Position numbers and translations under genes: made by a program. Below the pieces are notes generated by a model, which saw only the letters and a program-made list of their open reading frames with translations, had not been told where the DNA came from and did no database searches. 64,000 nt of DNA from Rufibacter sp. DG15C (GTDB lineage: Bacteria > Bacteroidota > Bacteroidia > Cytophagales > Hymenobacteraceae), in assembly GCF_001577755.1 (NCBI RefSeq), contig NZ_CP010776.1, forward strand, positions 3,224,001 through 3,288,000. The letters are read 5' to 3'. Positions 35,647-44,679 of this stretch are shown here, piece by piece. Positions within the stretch are counted from its first letter, which is position 1; every line of letters begins with the position of its first letter.

Positions 35647-37470
35647 TTATTTAGTCTTTTTACGCTGAGCTTCTTTCTCTGCGGCCGCTTTCATGGCGTC
35701 TTGGATCTTCTTCTGGAAACCGCCTTTCGGCTCTTTACCTTTGTTCTTGGCTTGGTAATCTTCCAGGTTTTGACGGATCTTGGCATCATCTACAAAGCGT
35801 CTGATCAAGGCCTGCTGCCCGAAGGTTACAATGTTAGACACGAAGTAATAGAAGCTCAAACCAGCTGGGAAGCTGTTCAACACAAACATGAAGATAACTG
35901 GCATCAAGTAAGAGTAGAACTTCATGGGTCCTTGCACTGAGCTTACCTGGTTGTTGGACCACGTATACAAAATGGTAGAAGCAGTCATCAACAAGGTGAA
36001 CATACTCACGTGGTTGCCATAGAACGGGATGGTGAACGGTAGTTTGGCGAACACGTCATACGTACTCAAATCATGTGCCCACAAAAACGGCTCCTGGCGC
36101 AACTCAATTGAGTTAGGGAAGAAATTGTACATGGCAAACAGGATAGGAATCTGCAAGAGCATGGGAATACAACCACTCATAGGGTTCACACCCATCTTAG
36201 AGTAAAGCTGCATGGTCTCAGCCTGCGTCTTCTGCATATCACCTTCGTGCTTTTCTTTGATGGCGTCCACCTCAGGCTTTAACACCTTCATTTTGGCCAT
36301 AGAGATGTAGGACTTGTAAGTAAGCGGGCTCAAGATCAGCTTGATGTACAACACCAGCAAGATGATGATGATACCATAGTTGCCAATAAAGTCCTCTAAG
36401 AAGTCAAAGGCCGGCAAAATCAGGAATTTGTTGACATACTTGAAAATACCCCAGCCTAGCTCAATGTTCTCATCAAAGCCCTCAGTGGTGTTCTCTAAGA
36501 TGTCATGGTCATTCGGCCCGAAGTAGTAGGTGAAGTGTGCTTTGTTGGACAAGGCATCTTGCACTGGAATGCCCAAGGTAGAACGCAGGGTCTTAATGCC
36601 CACGGTATCAGTCTCTGGGAGCACTTCTACGCGCATCTCGGCGCTTTCAAAGGAATTCTGGGCAATGATACCGGCCGTGAAGAAGTTCTGCTTGTTGGCC
36701 ACCCATTTCACAGGCTCCTCAAGTTTTACCGTCTCATTCTCAGTGGCGCTGGCAGAAATCTTGTCAAAGTCACCCTCAGTGGTGTAGTAGTTAACAGTAG
36801 AGTGGGCGCGGTTCTGTTTTACGTCTTTCTCCAGGCGCTTTAGATTGTCGGTCCAGGTGAGCATGATGGGTTTTTGGGCCACCATTTGCTCCATGCCTCT
36901 AAAGTTCAACTGGTAACCAACTTCATATGACTGGTCCACCAAGGTATATACTTGCTCAATGGTCTGGCCCGGCGCTACCTGTGCCGTAAACGTAATCACC
37001 TTGGCGGGCAAATTGTTGACGGTAGTGGTTTTAACGGCAGAAGGCTGGAAGAACAAGTCGTTCAACCGAATGGTGCGGCCCGTAGCGGTCTGGAAAGCAA
37101 ATACCTGCTCACTGCTTTCTTTGTCAAACAGCAACAACGCTTTCTGATTCCAGGTTTTGTAGTCTTTTAACTCCACCTGCTCCACTGTACCACCCTGGCT
37201 GCCCAAAGTAAGGCGTAGCACCTGGTTCTCTAAAGTAATGGCTTGGTTTTGACCGGTGGCCAAGGCGCTAAATTCGCCTAGCTGTGCCACGCGCTGCGCC
37301 GCCACCAGAGAGTCATTTACTTGAGGTGCAGTAGAAGGAGCGGCTGCCGCCGATGTTTCAGTCTTTTTTGGGGCAGGGGTGGCCGGCTTCGGCTCCTGCA
37401 TGAAGAAGATACTGTACACCAGCATCAACACGGCAATCAGGCCCAAGCCTATTGCTTGATTTCTATCCAT
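35647..37470 (-). CDS. yidC: Membrane protein insertase YidC
   Basis: This 607-residue Oxa1/Alb3-family insertase has an N-terminal helix (about 5-23), a P/A/T-rich linker and a large periplasmic beta-sandwich (about 60-330). The C-terminal core of five helices (about 350-560) includes GIIIILLVLYIKLILSPLT, GVNPMSGCIPMLLQIPILFA and LPVIFMFVLNSFPAGLSFYYFVSN (split). A basic tail follows (EPKGGFQKKIQDAMK), which contacts ribosomes. It inserts inner-membrane proteins with or without SecYEG. It lies 17 bp after pyrG in the same orientation and ends in a good terminator. Confidence 0.97.
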   Translation of the reverse strand: MDRNQAIGLGLIAVLMLVYSIFFMQEPKPATPAPKKTETSAAAAPSTAPQVNDSLVAAQRVAQLGEFSALATGQNQAITLENQVLRLTLGSQGGTVEQVELKDYKTWNQKALLLFDKESSEQVFAFQTATGRTIRLNDLFFQPSAVKTTTVNNLPAKVITFTAQVAPGQTIEQVYTLVDQSYEVGYQLNFRGMEQMVAQKPIMLTWTDNLKRLEKDVKQNRAHSTVNYYTTEGDFDKISASATENETVKLEEPVKWVANKQNFFTAGIIAQNSFESAEMRVEVLPETDTVGIKTLRSTLGIPVQDALSNKAHFTYYFGPNDHDILENTTEGFDENIELGWGIFKYVNKFLILPAFDFLEDFIGNYGIIIILLVLYIKLILSPLTYKSYISMAKMKVLKPEVDAIKEKHEGDMQKTQAETMQLYSKMGVNPMSGCIPMLLQIPILFAMYNFFPNSIELRQEPFLWAHDLSTYDVFAKLPFTIPFYGNHVSMFTLLMTASTILYTWSNNQVSSVQGPMKFYSYLMPVIFMFVLNSFPAGLSFYYFVSNIVTFGQQALIRRFVDDAKIRQNLEDYQAKNKGKEPKGGFQKKIQDAMKAAAEKEAQRKKTK

Positions 37471-37487
37471 AAGAATTTAAAAGTGGG

Positions 37488-39110
37488 TTATTTGTTTTTG
37501 TTTTTTGTGTAGGTGATAGCGGCTTTGATAAAGCGCACAAACAAAGGATGCGGGGTAAGCACCGTGCTTTTCAGTTCTGGGTGGTACTGGGCACCCACAA
37601 ACCACGGATGGTTCTGTAATTCAATGACTTCCACTAATCCTGTATCTGGGTTTATGCCCGAAGCAGACATGCCCGCCTCTTCAAACGCGGCAAGATACTG
37701 ATTATTGAACTCATAACGATGTCTATGACGCTCTTGAATGTGCGCACGGCCGTAGGCTTGGAACGCTTTAGAGCCTTTCTTGAGGTCACAGGCGTAAGAA
37801 CCCAGGCGCATGGTGCCGCCTTTCTGGGTTATTTTTTTCTGCTCTTCCATCATGTCAATGATGGGATGCGGCGTGGCCAAGTCCATTTCTGTGGAGTTGG
37901 CGCCTGGCAGGTTAAGCACGTTGCGGGCAAACTCTACAGACGCACATTGCATGCCCAAACAAATCCCGAAGAAAGGAATATTGTTCTCCCGCACGTATCT
38001 AATAGCCTCAATCTTTCCTTCAAAACCACGTTCGCCAAAGCCGGGGGCCACCAACACGCCGTCAACGCCGTGCAAATGATGGTCTACATTCTCAAAAGAG
38101 ATAAATTCAGACTGGATGGTTTTCAAATGCACCTTACATTCATTGAACGCACCCGCATGGATGAACGACTCAATGATGGATTTGTAAGCATCCGGCAACT
38201 CCACGTATTTACCAACCAAGGCAATGGTCACTTCTTCAGTAGGGTTTTTAAGTCGGCCCAGGAATTCTTTCCAAGAGTCCAGGTTGGGCTCATGACCGCC
38301 AGAAAGACGAAGTTTCTTCATCACGCGCTCATCCAGCTTCTCCTTTTTCATGTGCAAAGGCACATCATAGATGGTTTCAGCATCTAGAGACTCAATGACT
38401 GAATTGGTGGCCACGTTACAGAAAAGGGCAATCTTCTTGCGCATCTCTGCCGGGATAGGGTACTCAGAGCGACACACCAAGATGTCTGGCTGTACGCCAG
38501 CCTCAGAAAGGGCCTTTACTGAGTGCTGGGTAGGCTTTGTCTTCAACTCACCAGCTGCTTTCAAATATGGCAACAAAGTCAAATGAATCACAACTGAGTC
38601 ATTCGGGTTCAAGTCCCAGCGCAACTGGCGCACGGCCTCAATGAAGGGCAAAGACTCAATATCACCTACGCAACCACCAATCTCCGTAATGACCACGTCA
38701 AATTCCCCAGACTGCCCTAACAGCATCATGCGGCGCTTGATTTCATCTGTGATATGGGGTACTACTTGCACCGTCTTGCCTAAATAAGCACCTTGGCGCT
38801 CTTGCGTGATGACGTGGTTGTAGATGCGGCCCGTGGTAACGTTGTTGGCTTGCGAGGTGGGCGTGTCTAAGAAACGCTCGTAGTGGCCCAGGTCCAAGTC
38901 GGTTTCGGCGCCGTCTTCGGTGACAAAGCATTCACCGTGCTCATAGGGGTTGAGCGTACCGGGGTCAATATTGATGTAGGGGTCAAATTTTTGGATTGTT
39001 ACCCTAAATCCTCTGGCCTGTAAGAGCTTAGCCAGTGAAGCAGAGATGATGCCTTTTCCAAGAGAGGAGGTGACACCCCCGGTAACAAAAACGTATTTCG
39101 CAGAAGCCAT
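37488..39110 (-). CDS. pyrG: CTP synthase
   Basis: This 540-residue enzyme aminates UTP to CTP with glutamine and ATP. The N-terminal amidoligase has [39 protein letters not shown] and [11 protein letters not shown]. The C-terminal class I glutamine amidotransferase has FFGICLGMQ with nucleophile Cys384 and the AQYHPEL histidine. The start is ATG 39110 (MASAKYVF); an in-frame extension to 39239 is only read-through of the upstream palindromic repeat. It forms an apparent two-gene unit with yidC. Confidence 0.97.
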   Translation of the reverse strand: MASAKYVFVTGGVTSSLGKGIISASLAKLLQARGFRVTIQKFDPYINIDPGTLNPYEHGECFVTEDGAETDLDLGHYERFLDTPTSQANNVTTGRIYNHVITQERQGAYLGKTVQVVPHITDEIKRRMMLLGQSGEFDVVITEIGGCVGDIESLPFIEAVRQLRWDLNPNDSVVIHLTLLPYLKAAGELKTKPTQHSVKALSEAGVQPDILVCRSEYPIPAEMRKKIALFCNVATNSVIESLDAETIYDVPLHMKKEKLDERVMKKLRLSGGHEPNLDSWKEFLGRLKNPTEEVTIALVGKYVELPDAYKSIIESFIHAGAFNECKVHLKTIQSEFISFENVDHHLHGVDGVLVAPGFGERGFEGKIEAIRYVRENNIPFFGICLGMQCASVEFARNVLNLPGANSTEMDLATPHPIIDMMEEQKKITQKGGTMRLGSYACDLKKGSKAFQAYGRAHIQERHRHRYEFNNQYLAAFEEAGMSASGINPDTGLVEVIELQNHPWFVGAQYHPELKSTVLTPHPLFVRFIKAAITYTKNKNK

Positions 39111-39198
39111 AAGTAGTGGTTGTCTTATGGACTGCAAAGTTACTTGAAATTCTAAGACCCACCTGATAAATGTTGAGATTGGCCGTAGAAATACGGAG

Positions 39199-39252
39199 CA
39201 GTCCTTCGTTTTTGGCCTTATTTCTGGAAAACAGGCCAAAAACGAAGGACTG
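39199..39252. repeat. palindromic intergenic repeat with locus-specific arms
   Basis: A 54-bp palindrome, core plus CAGTCCTTC/GAAGGACTG outer arms. It lies between the NTF2-like gene end and the pyrG promoter region. Confidence 0.92.
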
Positions 39253-39260
39253 GTAAAGTT

Positions 39261-40121
39261 TTAGGTGCTGGGTACTTCGTTGGTAATATCCAGGATGATT
39301 TGCCAGGTGCCGGCTTTGTCTTTTTGCCAAATGCGGGCATAGCTGAATTTTCTTACCGGCTGGCCTTCTACCTGGAGGTTTTGCGTGCCATACGTATACC
39401 CGAAATCCTGGCTGGCGACCACCTCTGCAGCCATAGGGGAAACCTCCAACTCTTCAGACTTCTTTACATGTTTAAGAATGGCATCCTTGCCTTGGATGGG
39501 AGCTACTCCCGGCAGATAGTACCTAGCCTCGGGCGCCATAAATGCCTCCAAAGCCTTTTGTAAGGAATGCTGACGTACAAATTGCCCAAAGGCCTTCTCT
39601 CTGGCTAACAAATCCAGTGCGTTTGGTTGAATTGCTTTGGTTTTGGAAGGAGGTAAGTCCTTTGCTCTGGTGAAGTCAAACAAAGGTGCCGGCGATACAG
39701 GTGCGTGTTGCGTGCCTATATCCAGCATCAGTTTCCAAGTGCCTTGCGGGTTCTTCTTCCAGACAGACACAAAATGACCGGTAGAGATGGGCTTTGCGTC
39801 TTCGGGGTTCTTCCTAAACTCAAAAGGCCCGGTGGTAAAACCCATGTCGCCTGAGGTGGCGGTTAAGGCATATTCTGGATGCCAAGACAGCAAACCCCCG
39901 TCCGGACCTTTTTCTGTAGCGGCAATGCCGGGCACGGGCAAGGGCCTGAACAAGATGCTCTTTTCATCCAGCACGGCTAAGAAGGCCGCCTTGGTACCGT
40001 TCACCGCTGAGGCCGCAAACGCGCGTTCTGCCTGCACCAGCGTAGGTACTTTTTCATTCTTCTGGGCAAATCCCAATTGAGCGGCAGCTAACATTGACAA
40101 GAGGAGTAGTTCTTTTTTCAA
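39261..40121 (-). CDS. Secreted protein with two NTF2/SnoaL-like domains
   Basis: This 286-residue protein has a signal peptide (MKKELLLLSMLAAAQLGFAQ). Two tandem cone-like folds follow, each starting with a helical LVQAERAFAASAV or LLAREKAFGQFV segment and ending in W-K-x-x-L-D-I-G or W-x-I-I-L-D-I-T, typical of DUF4440/NTF2-like domains. No catalytic residues can be named. The start codon overlaps the stop of the ABC ATPase gene (ATGA), so translation is probably coupled. Confidence 0.8.
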   Translation of the reverse strand: MKKELLLLSMLAAAQLGFAQKNEKVPTLVQAERAFAASAVNGTKAAFLAVLDEKSILFRPLPVPGIAATEKGPDGGLLSWHPEYALTATSGDMGFTTGPFEFRKNPEDAKPISTGHFVSVWKKNPQGTWKLMLDIGTQHAPVSPAPLFDFTRAKDLPPSKTKAIQPNALDLLAREKAFGQFVRQHSLQKALEAFMAPEARYYLPGVAPIQGKDAILKHVKKSEELEVSPMAAEVVASQDFGYTYGTQNLQVEGQPVRKFSYARIWQKDKAGTWQIILDITNEVPST

Positions 40122-41080
40122 AGGGATAGGATGGTGACGGCATCGCCTGATAGAAAAGGCACTTCTGGATTTTTAACGAGGAGGGTTCCACCTTCAGTAT
40201 GCACTAGGATTTCATAGAAGCTGCCGTAATACACCACCTCTTTTACAGTGCCGTTTAACCCTTGCTTGGAGGGGGCAGCAAGCACTAACTGCTCTGGCCT
40301 CACAATAGATGGAAGGTCCGACGAACCTTGAGTTTTGCCCTGGTTCAGTTCCAAAAGTTGATTGGCTGACAACAGGTTATACTCCCCGAATAAGCCAGCC
40401 ACGTATTCATTTACCGGTTGCTGGTAGATTTGCTCTGGCGTCCCGGTCTGCACCAATTGACCATCCTTCAAAACTAGAATTTGTTCAGCCCAAGAAAGCG
40501 TGTCCAGCGGGTCATGCGAAACCAAGATGCAGGTAATGTCCAGTTCCTGGCTTATGTCCTGAATGACGGTCTTGAGGGTGTGCTTGTGGATTTTATCCAG
40601 GTTAGAAAAGGGCTCATCCAGTAACAGCAGGCTAGGAGAGGAGGTTAGCAAACGGGCCAGGGCAATGCGTTGACGCTCCCCACCCGAGAGCTCATCTGTG
40701 CGGCGGGCAAGCAAATGCTCAATCTGGCAGATTTCATACAGCGTGCGGGCCTCCTCGTCACCAATCACATTCGCATACTTGAGTACTTGTTCCACCCTTA
40801 GAAAAGCTGGTAACTCATATTGCTGCGACAGGTACGCAATACCCTCATGCCCCGGCACCAGTTTCTCATGAGGGCCCAGCACACGGTCCCCTTCAAAATG
40901 GACCGTGCCAGCGTCTGGTTGGATGAGCCCTGCTATGATTTTGAGCAGCGTGCTCTTGCCCGCACCCGTCTCGCCGGCAATTGCTATCTTCTGCTTGGGC
41001 TGTTGAGAAAAGCTGATGTCCTGCAACACCGTACCCCGCGCATCCAGTTTGCCTATGCCGGTTACTTTTAAAAAAGTCAT
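40118..41080 (-). CDS. ABC transporter ATP-binding protein (PotA/FbpC-like, with C-terminal TOBE-like region)
   Basis: This 320-residue ATPase has Walker A AGETGAGKSTLL, Q-loop YLSQQYELPAFLRVEQ, signature LSGGERQRIALARLL, Walker B LLLLDEPFSNLD and the switch HD in LVSHDPLD. After residue 220 there is a beta-rich regulatory part resembling TOBE/MOP domains of importer ATPases (IVRPEQLVLA, GTVKEVVYYGSFYEILV), as in polyamine, iron and molybdate systems. No permease or binding protein is nearby, so its partner must be encoded elsewhere. It is translationally coupled to the secreted NTF2-like gene. Confidence 0.88.
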   Translation of the reverse strand: MTFLKVTGIGKLDARGTVLQDISFSQQPKQKIAIAGETGAGKSTLLKIIAGLIQPDAGTVHFEGDRVLGPHEKLVPGHEGIAYLSQQYELPAFLRVEQVLKYANVIGDEEARTLYEICQIEHLLARRTDELSGGERQRIALARLLTSSPSLLLLDEPFSNLDKIHKHTLKTVIQDISQELDITCILVSHDPLDTLSWAEQILVLKDGQLVQTGTPEQIYQQPVNEYVAGLFGEYNLLSANQLLELNQGKTQGSSDLPSIVRPEQLVLAAPSKQGLNGTVKEVVYYGSFYEILVHTEGGTLLVKNPEVPFLSGDAVTILSL

Positions 41081-41151
41081 GTAGTAGTTTTAGAAGGCGC
41101 CTGTAACGGCAAAAGGAAATATAACTAGGTCTATAAACAGGCTGTTCTTAT

Positions 41152-41191
41152 CCATTTTCGGCGTCTTTTCTGGAAAAGAGGCCGAAAACGG
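41152..41191. repeat. palindromic repeat, co-varied variant
   Basis: A 40-bp copy in which TTTTTGG becomes TTTTCGG and the other arm CCAAAAA becomes CCGAAAA. The inner GTTTTC pair likewise becomes CTTTTC/GAAAAG. Changes in both arms match. Confidence 0.9.
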
Positions 41192-41202
41192 AAAGTTAGT
41201 TT

Positions 41203-42228
41203 CTAGGCCTGAAAACCGTCTAACACCTCAAATAGCGTCTGCATCATGTCCTCGGTGATGTCCAAGTGGGTCACAAAACGAATCAACTGCGGCCCAAAGG
41301 AGGTGGCCAGCACGCCATTGTCTTTCAAGTAAGTTAGGTACCCGTCCATGTCTACCTCATCAATCAGCCGGAAGATGACGATGTTGGTCTCCACGGGAAT
41401 CACTTCGGCCACGTAGCTAGAGAGGGCTAGTTCCTGGGCTATCTGTCTGGCGCGGTCATGATCTTCCTGTAAGCGCTCAAGGTTGTTCTGTAGGGCATAC
41501 AATCCGGCGGCAGCCACATACCCCGCCTGGCGCCAGCCGCCACCTAAAGCCTTTCGCACGCGTTTGGCCTTTTCAATAAAGTTTCTTTTGCCCAACAACA
41601 CTGACCCGACTGGCGCGCCTAATCCCTTAGACAGACAAACCGAGATGGAGTCAAAGTACTTGCCGTACTCCAAGGCGCTGTCACCAGAAGCGGCAAGGGC
41701 ATTGAATACGCGGGCTCCGTCTAGGTGCAGGGGAATCCCGTTTTGCTGACAAACCTCAGCAATGGCCGCAATCTCTGCCAGTGTATAATAAGAACCGCCG
41801 CCTTTGTTGCAGGTATTCTCTAAAGAAACCAGACTAGTGACCGGATAGTGCACGTTGTCTGGGTTAATGCCGGCTGCTATTTGCTGGGGTGTAATTTTGC
41901 CGCGTACGCCGTCCACCAGATGCACCGAGGCTGCCGAGTGAAAGGCAATGCCGCCCACTTCATAGAGGTAGATGTGGCTGGTTTTCTCGCAGATGACCTC
42001 AGACAAAGGCTGGGTATGCATCTTGATGGCAATCTGGTTGGTCATGGTACCAGTGGGGCAGAAGAGGCCCGCCTCCATGCCAAACAGGCTGGCGCAGTAG
42101 TCCTGCAGTTCGTTGACGGTAGGGTCTTCATTGTACACGTCATCGCCTACGGGGGCGCTGAACATGGCTTGTAACATGCCGGAAGAAGGCTTGGTGACCG
42201 TGTCGCTTCTTAGGTCTATGGGGTTCAT
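41203..42228 (-). CDS. ltaE: Threonine aldolase, GntG-type PLP enzyme
   Basis: This 341-residue fold-type I PLP enzyme splits threonine or allo-threonine into glycine and acetaldehyde. Motifs are [44 protein letters not shown], the aspartate in [13 protein letters not shown] and the cofactor lysine Lys201 in [16 protein letters not shown]. Length is normal. Closely related enzymes may prefer other beta-hydroxy amino acids, so substrate range is inferred. It stands alone, with a palindromic repeat 11 bp after its stop. Confidence 0.94.
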   Translation of the reverse strand: MNPIDLRSDTVTKPSSGMLQAMFSAPVGDDVYNEDPTVNELQDYCASLFGMEAGLFCPTGTMTNQIAIKMHTQPLSEVICEKTSHIYLYEVGGIAFHSAASVHLVDGVRGKITPQQIAAGINPDNVHYPVTSLVSLENTCNKGGGSYYTLAEIAAIAEVCQQNGIPLHLDGARVFNALAASGDSALEYGKYFDSISVCLSKGLGAPVGSVLLGKRNFIEKAKRVRKALGGGWRQAGYVAAAGLYALQNNLERLQEDHDRARQIAQELALSSYVAEVIPVETNIVIFRLIDEVDMDGYLTYLKDNGVLATSFGPQLIRFVTHLDITEDMMQTLFEVLDGFQA

Positions 42229-42249
42229 GTGTTTTTATTCAAGTAAGTA

Positions 42250-42280
42250 TTGAGAATGTAAAATTAATGACTTACTTTTG
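42250..42280 (+). promoter_or_regulatory. Bacteroidota-type promoter
   Basis: TTG at 42250-42252 and TACTTTTG at 42273-42280 match the -33/-7 consensus with 20 nt spacing. The ATG of the 56-residue gene is 25 bp downstream. Confidence 0.85.
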
Positions 42281-42304
42281 CGATTCAATTTTAAATATTG
42301 ACCG

Positions 42305-42475
42305 ATGGCAGTTACTAGATTAAAAAGAAAAGACCGTAAGAATAAGGCAAGACAAAACAACAAGCAACGCGTGATCAAGCAGTTGTTGATGGTCCCTGTA
42401 ATTAAGAATGTTGATATTGAGGAGCTGAAGTCTCGCTTTACCAACGCTCCAGCCCAAACGGCTGCTGCTGAGTAA
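42305..42475 (+). CDS. Small, very basic protein (56 aa)
   Basis: The gene encodes MAVTRLKRKDRKNKARQNNK followed by QRVIKQLLMVPVIKNVDIEE and a short A/T-rich tail. The first 22 residues carry ten K/R, suggesting nucleic-acid or ribosome contact; the rest could form two helices. No family is recognised with certainty. Support for it being a real gene: a consensus promoter 25 bp upstream, a conventional ATG, and a clear terminator 75 bp downstream, with nothing on the other strand. Strong promoter and small basic product suggest high expression, perhaps ribosome-associated; that is inference. Confidence 0.78.
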   Translation: MAVTRLKRKDRKNKARQNNKQRVIKQLLMVPVIKNVDIEELKSRFTNAPAQTAAAE

Positions 42476-42548
42476 TTTCGCGTTTTTTCGTTCGCCTGCT
42501 GCCTTTCGGCAAACACCATAAACAACGCGATTTCTCTATTCAAGAGAT

Positions 42549-42583
42549 ATAAAGTGTAACCTACCCGGTTACACTTTTTTTAT
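42549..42583. terminator. Rho-independent terminator
   Basis: AAAGTGTAACC pairs with GGTTACACTTT, followed by TTTT. It ends the small basic protein gene and overlaps the last codon of the convergent phosphoesterase gene. Confidence 0.88.
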
Positions 42584-43077
42584 GCCCGCTTGCCCAACTC
42601 AATGGCCTGCAACTTCTGCACCTTGCTGCCTTCCACCTCAAACCGAAGCATGGTCCTGATCTTATGAAAGCCATGTTTGCCTGCCGCGCCAGGATTCAAA
42701 TGCAACAGGTTGCCGTGCTTGGGGTCATGCATGACTTTAAGAATGTGCGAATGGCCGCAGATAAACAATCCCGGCGGATCAGTTTGGATCATGGCCCTGA
42801 CCTCTGGCGCGTACCTTCCCGGATAGCCGCCAATATGGGTCATGAGCACGTCTATTCCATTACAGTCAAAGCGTAAGTTCTTGGGATGCAGGTGCCTGAT
42901 GTTTGCATCATCAATGTTCCCGTAGACGCCGCGCAAGGGCGCTACCTGGGCCAACCGCTCCGAAACCTCGACACTTCCAAAATCGCCAGCGTGCCAAATT
43001 TCATCACAACCGTCCAGCAAGGCCAGGATGCGGTCATCCAGGTAACTGTGCGTGTCTGAAAGCAGGCCTATTTTCAT
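42580..43077 (-). CDS. YfcE/MJ0936-type metallophosphoesterase
   Basis: This 165-residue protein has the calcineurin-like metal motifs in order: KIGLLSDTHSYLDD (Asp8, His10), IWHAGDFGS, VYGNIDD, LMTHIGG and FICGHSHI, ending LHLNPGAAG. The compact size matches the YfcE family, whose members hydrolyse phosphodiesters in vitro; the physiological substrate is unknown. It is a single gene, followed by a terminator shared with the convergent small basic protein gene. Confidence 0.92.
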   Translation of the reverse strand: MKIGLLSDTHSYLDDRILALLDGCDEIWHAGDFGSVEVSERLAQVAPLRGVYGNIDDANIRHLHPKNLRFDCNGIDVLMTHIGGYPGRYAPEVRAMIQTDPPGLFICGHSHILKVMHDPKHGNLLHLNPGAAGKHGFHKIRTMLRFEVEGSKVQKLQAIELGKRA

Positions 43078-43080
43078 TGA

Positions 43081-43242
43081 TTGAATGAGTGATTGAGTGA
43101 ATGATTGAATTTTAAATTAAACCTCAGTACGAATAGTATGAATATTAAAATGGCGTTTTTGGGCCAATTTCTAAGAAACAGCCCAAAAACGCCACTTTAA
43201 TATTCATCTTTCTCTCATTCAGTCTATCTCTCCATCCATCAT
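43081..43242. repeat. Low-complexity arms around a 66-bp palindromic repeat
   Basis: TGAATGAGTGATTGAGTGAA-type sequence at 43081-43110 is loosely mirrored by CTCATTCAGTCTATCTCTCC-type sequence at 43212-43240. The core palindrome is 43140-43205. Confidence 0.6.
43140..43205. repeat. palindromic repeat with locus-specific arms
   Basis: A 66-bp copy. The core is GTTTTTGGGCC/AGCCCAAAAAC and the outer arms are GAATATTAAAATGGC and GCCACTTTAATATTC (one mismatch). Confidence 0.88.
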
Positions 43243-43884
43243 TTACTTCCCCCAAACCTCTGGGGCCTGGCGCCATTTAGAGAGGGCTTCAATGGAATCT
43301 GAGGAGATGTAGTCATGCTCGGCGGCAATTTTCACCAAGGTATTATAGTCGCTCAGGCAGAGGGTAGGGATGTTGGCTTGTGTAAAATTCTGTTCGGCTT
43401 GCGGGAAACCGTAGGTGAAGATGGCAGCCATGCCAATCACCTCGCCACCGGCGGCCTGAACGGCTTTGGCGGCTTTCAGGGAGCTTCCGCCGGTAGAAAT
43501 CAAGTCTTCAATGAGCACTATTTTTTGGCCGGGCTCTAATTTTCCTTCAATTTGATTGCCCATGCCATGGCTTTTTGGCTCGGGGCGTACGTATAAGTAC
43601 GGCAACTCCAGAAGGTCTGCCACCAGAGCGCCCTGCGCAATGCCTGCCGTAGCAACGCCGGCAATGGCCTGTACTTCTGGGAAACGCTGCTGAATGGCTT
43701 GCGCCAAGGCATTTTTTATATAGCTGCGTATATGCGGAAAGGAGAGCGTGACGCGATTGTCGCAGTAAATTGGCGAGTTCCACCCGGAGCTCCATTGGAA
43801 CGGTTGCTCGGGGCGCAGGCGAACGGCTTGGGTTTCTAAGAGATAGGCAGCTATCTGGGCGGCGGTGTCGGTATGTTGTGGCAT
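43243..43884 (-). CDS. pyrE: Orotate phosphoribosyltransferase
   Basis: This 213-residue enzyme converts orotate and PRPP to OMP in pyrimidine synthesis. It has FQWSSGWNSPIYCDNR, the substrate loop YVRPEPKSHGMGNQIEG and the PRPP-binding motif IVLIEDLISTGGSSLKA (about 122-138). ATG 43884 is preferred because the family starts close to the conserved AxxLLxxxAV helix; an in-frame start at 43938 adds an unlikely leader. It is divergent from the Nudix gene, with 111 bp between starts. Confidence 0.96.
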   Translation of the reverse strand: MPQHTDTAAQIAAYLLETQAVRLRPEQPFQWSSGWNSPIYCDNRVTLSFPHIRSYIKNALAQAIQQRFPEVQAIAGVATAGIAQGALVADLLELPYLYVRPEPKSHGMGNQIEGKLEPGQKIVLIEDLISTGGSSLKAAKAVQAAGGEVIGMAAIFTYGFPQAEQNFTQANIPTLCLSDYNTLVKIAAEHDYISSDSIEALSKWRQAPEVWGK

Positions 43885-43995
43885 GGGCGAAAATAAGCAA
43901 AAGGCTTCAGCTTTTCCGCGCGAATGTGCCTTGTACAATGCAAATTTTCTTTCTTATTTTGTGAGCTATCACGCTCTGTCTATAAGCGAACTTAC

Positions 43996-44679
43996 ATGAA
44001 TGTCTTTATCAACGACATCCCACTGATTATTAAAAAGACCAGTGAAAAGATCTTTAAGCACCAGTATGACTTGGTGTTAGATAAGGACGATCAATTTACC
44101 TCCAAGGACCTGGTGGGTGACGTGCTCTTTAGAGAAGTGGACGCCGTGCTCATTGACCGCCTGGTGCGCCTCATGGAGGTAAAGAAGCTCAAGAAGCTGG
44201 ACTCCATCACCCTAGTGACGGATAAAAAGAAGAAGCTGATTGAGCACCTCAAGGATCAGTTCAAAATCATCAAAGCCGCAGGTGGCCTGGTGGTGAAGGA
44301 CGGCAAAATCCTCATGATCCACCGCCTGGGCGTGTGGGATCTGCCAAAGGGCAAGCTGGACAAAGGCGAAGAGGTACAGCTGGGCGCCCTGCGCGAAGTG
44401 GAGGAGGAGTGCAACATCAAGGTAGCCATCACCGGTGAATTGCCCAACACCTGGCACTCCTATGCCTTCAAAGGCAAGAAAATCCTGAAGAAGACCAGCT
44501 GGTTTACCATGCAGTGCCTGGACGACACGCTTATGCGCCCACAAGCCGAGGAGTCCATAGAAGAAGTGCGTTTTATGAGCCCAGAGGAAGTGGTGGCCTT
44601 ACTGCCAGAAGCTTATACCTCTGTAGAGTTTGTAATCAGGCATTATTTGGCTTCAATGAAGAAAGCTGGAAAGGAATAA
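43996..44679 (+). CDS. Nudix hydrolase
   Basis: This 228-residue protein has an N-terminal extension (1-94) of unknown fold, then a Nudix domain with the box GKLDKGEEVQLGALREVEEE (119-138, ending CNI), preceded by AAGGLVVKDGKILMIHR. Nudix enzymes hydrolyse nucleoside diphosphates linked to another moiety; the substrate is unknown. ATG 43996 (MNVFINDIP) starts the conserved extension. The last 44 bp overlap the 3' end of convergent coaD, so the two transcripts are antisense at their ends. Confidence 0.9.
   Translation: MNVFINDIPLIIKKTSEKIFKHQYDLVLDKDDQFTSKDLVGDVLFREVDAVLIDRLVRLMEVKKLKKLDSITLVTDKKKKLIEHLKDQFKIIKAAGGLVVKDGKILMIHRLGVWDLPKGKLDKGEEVQLGALREVEEECNIKVAITGELPNTWHSYAFKGKKILKKTSWFTMQCLDDTLMRPQAEESIEEVRFMSPEEVVALLPEAYTSVEFVIRHYLASMKKAGKE

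Noticed and set aside
39111-39239. N-terminal extension of CTP synthase
   Set aside because: The extra 43 residues are read-through of the palindromic repeat and non-coding sequence; the family starts at [12 protein letters not shown].
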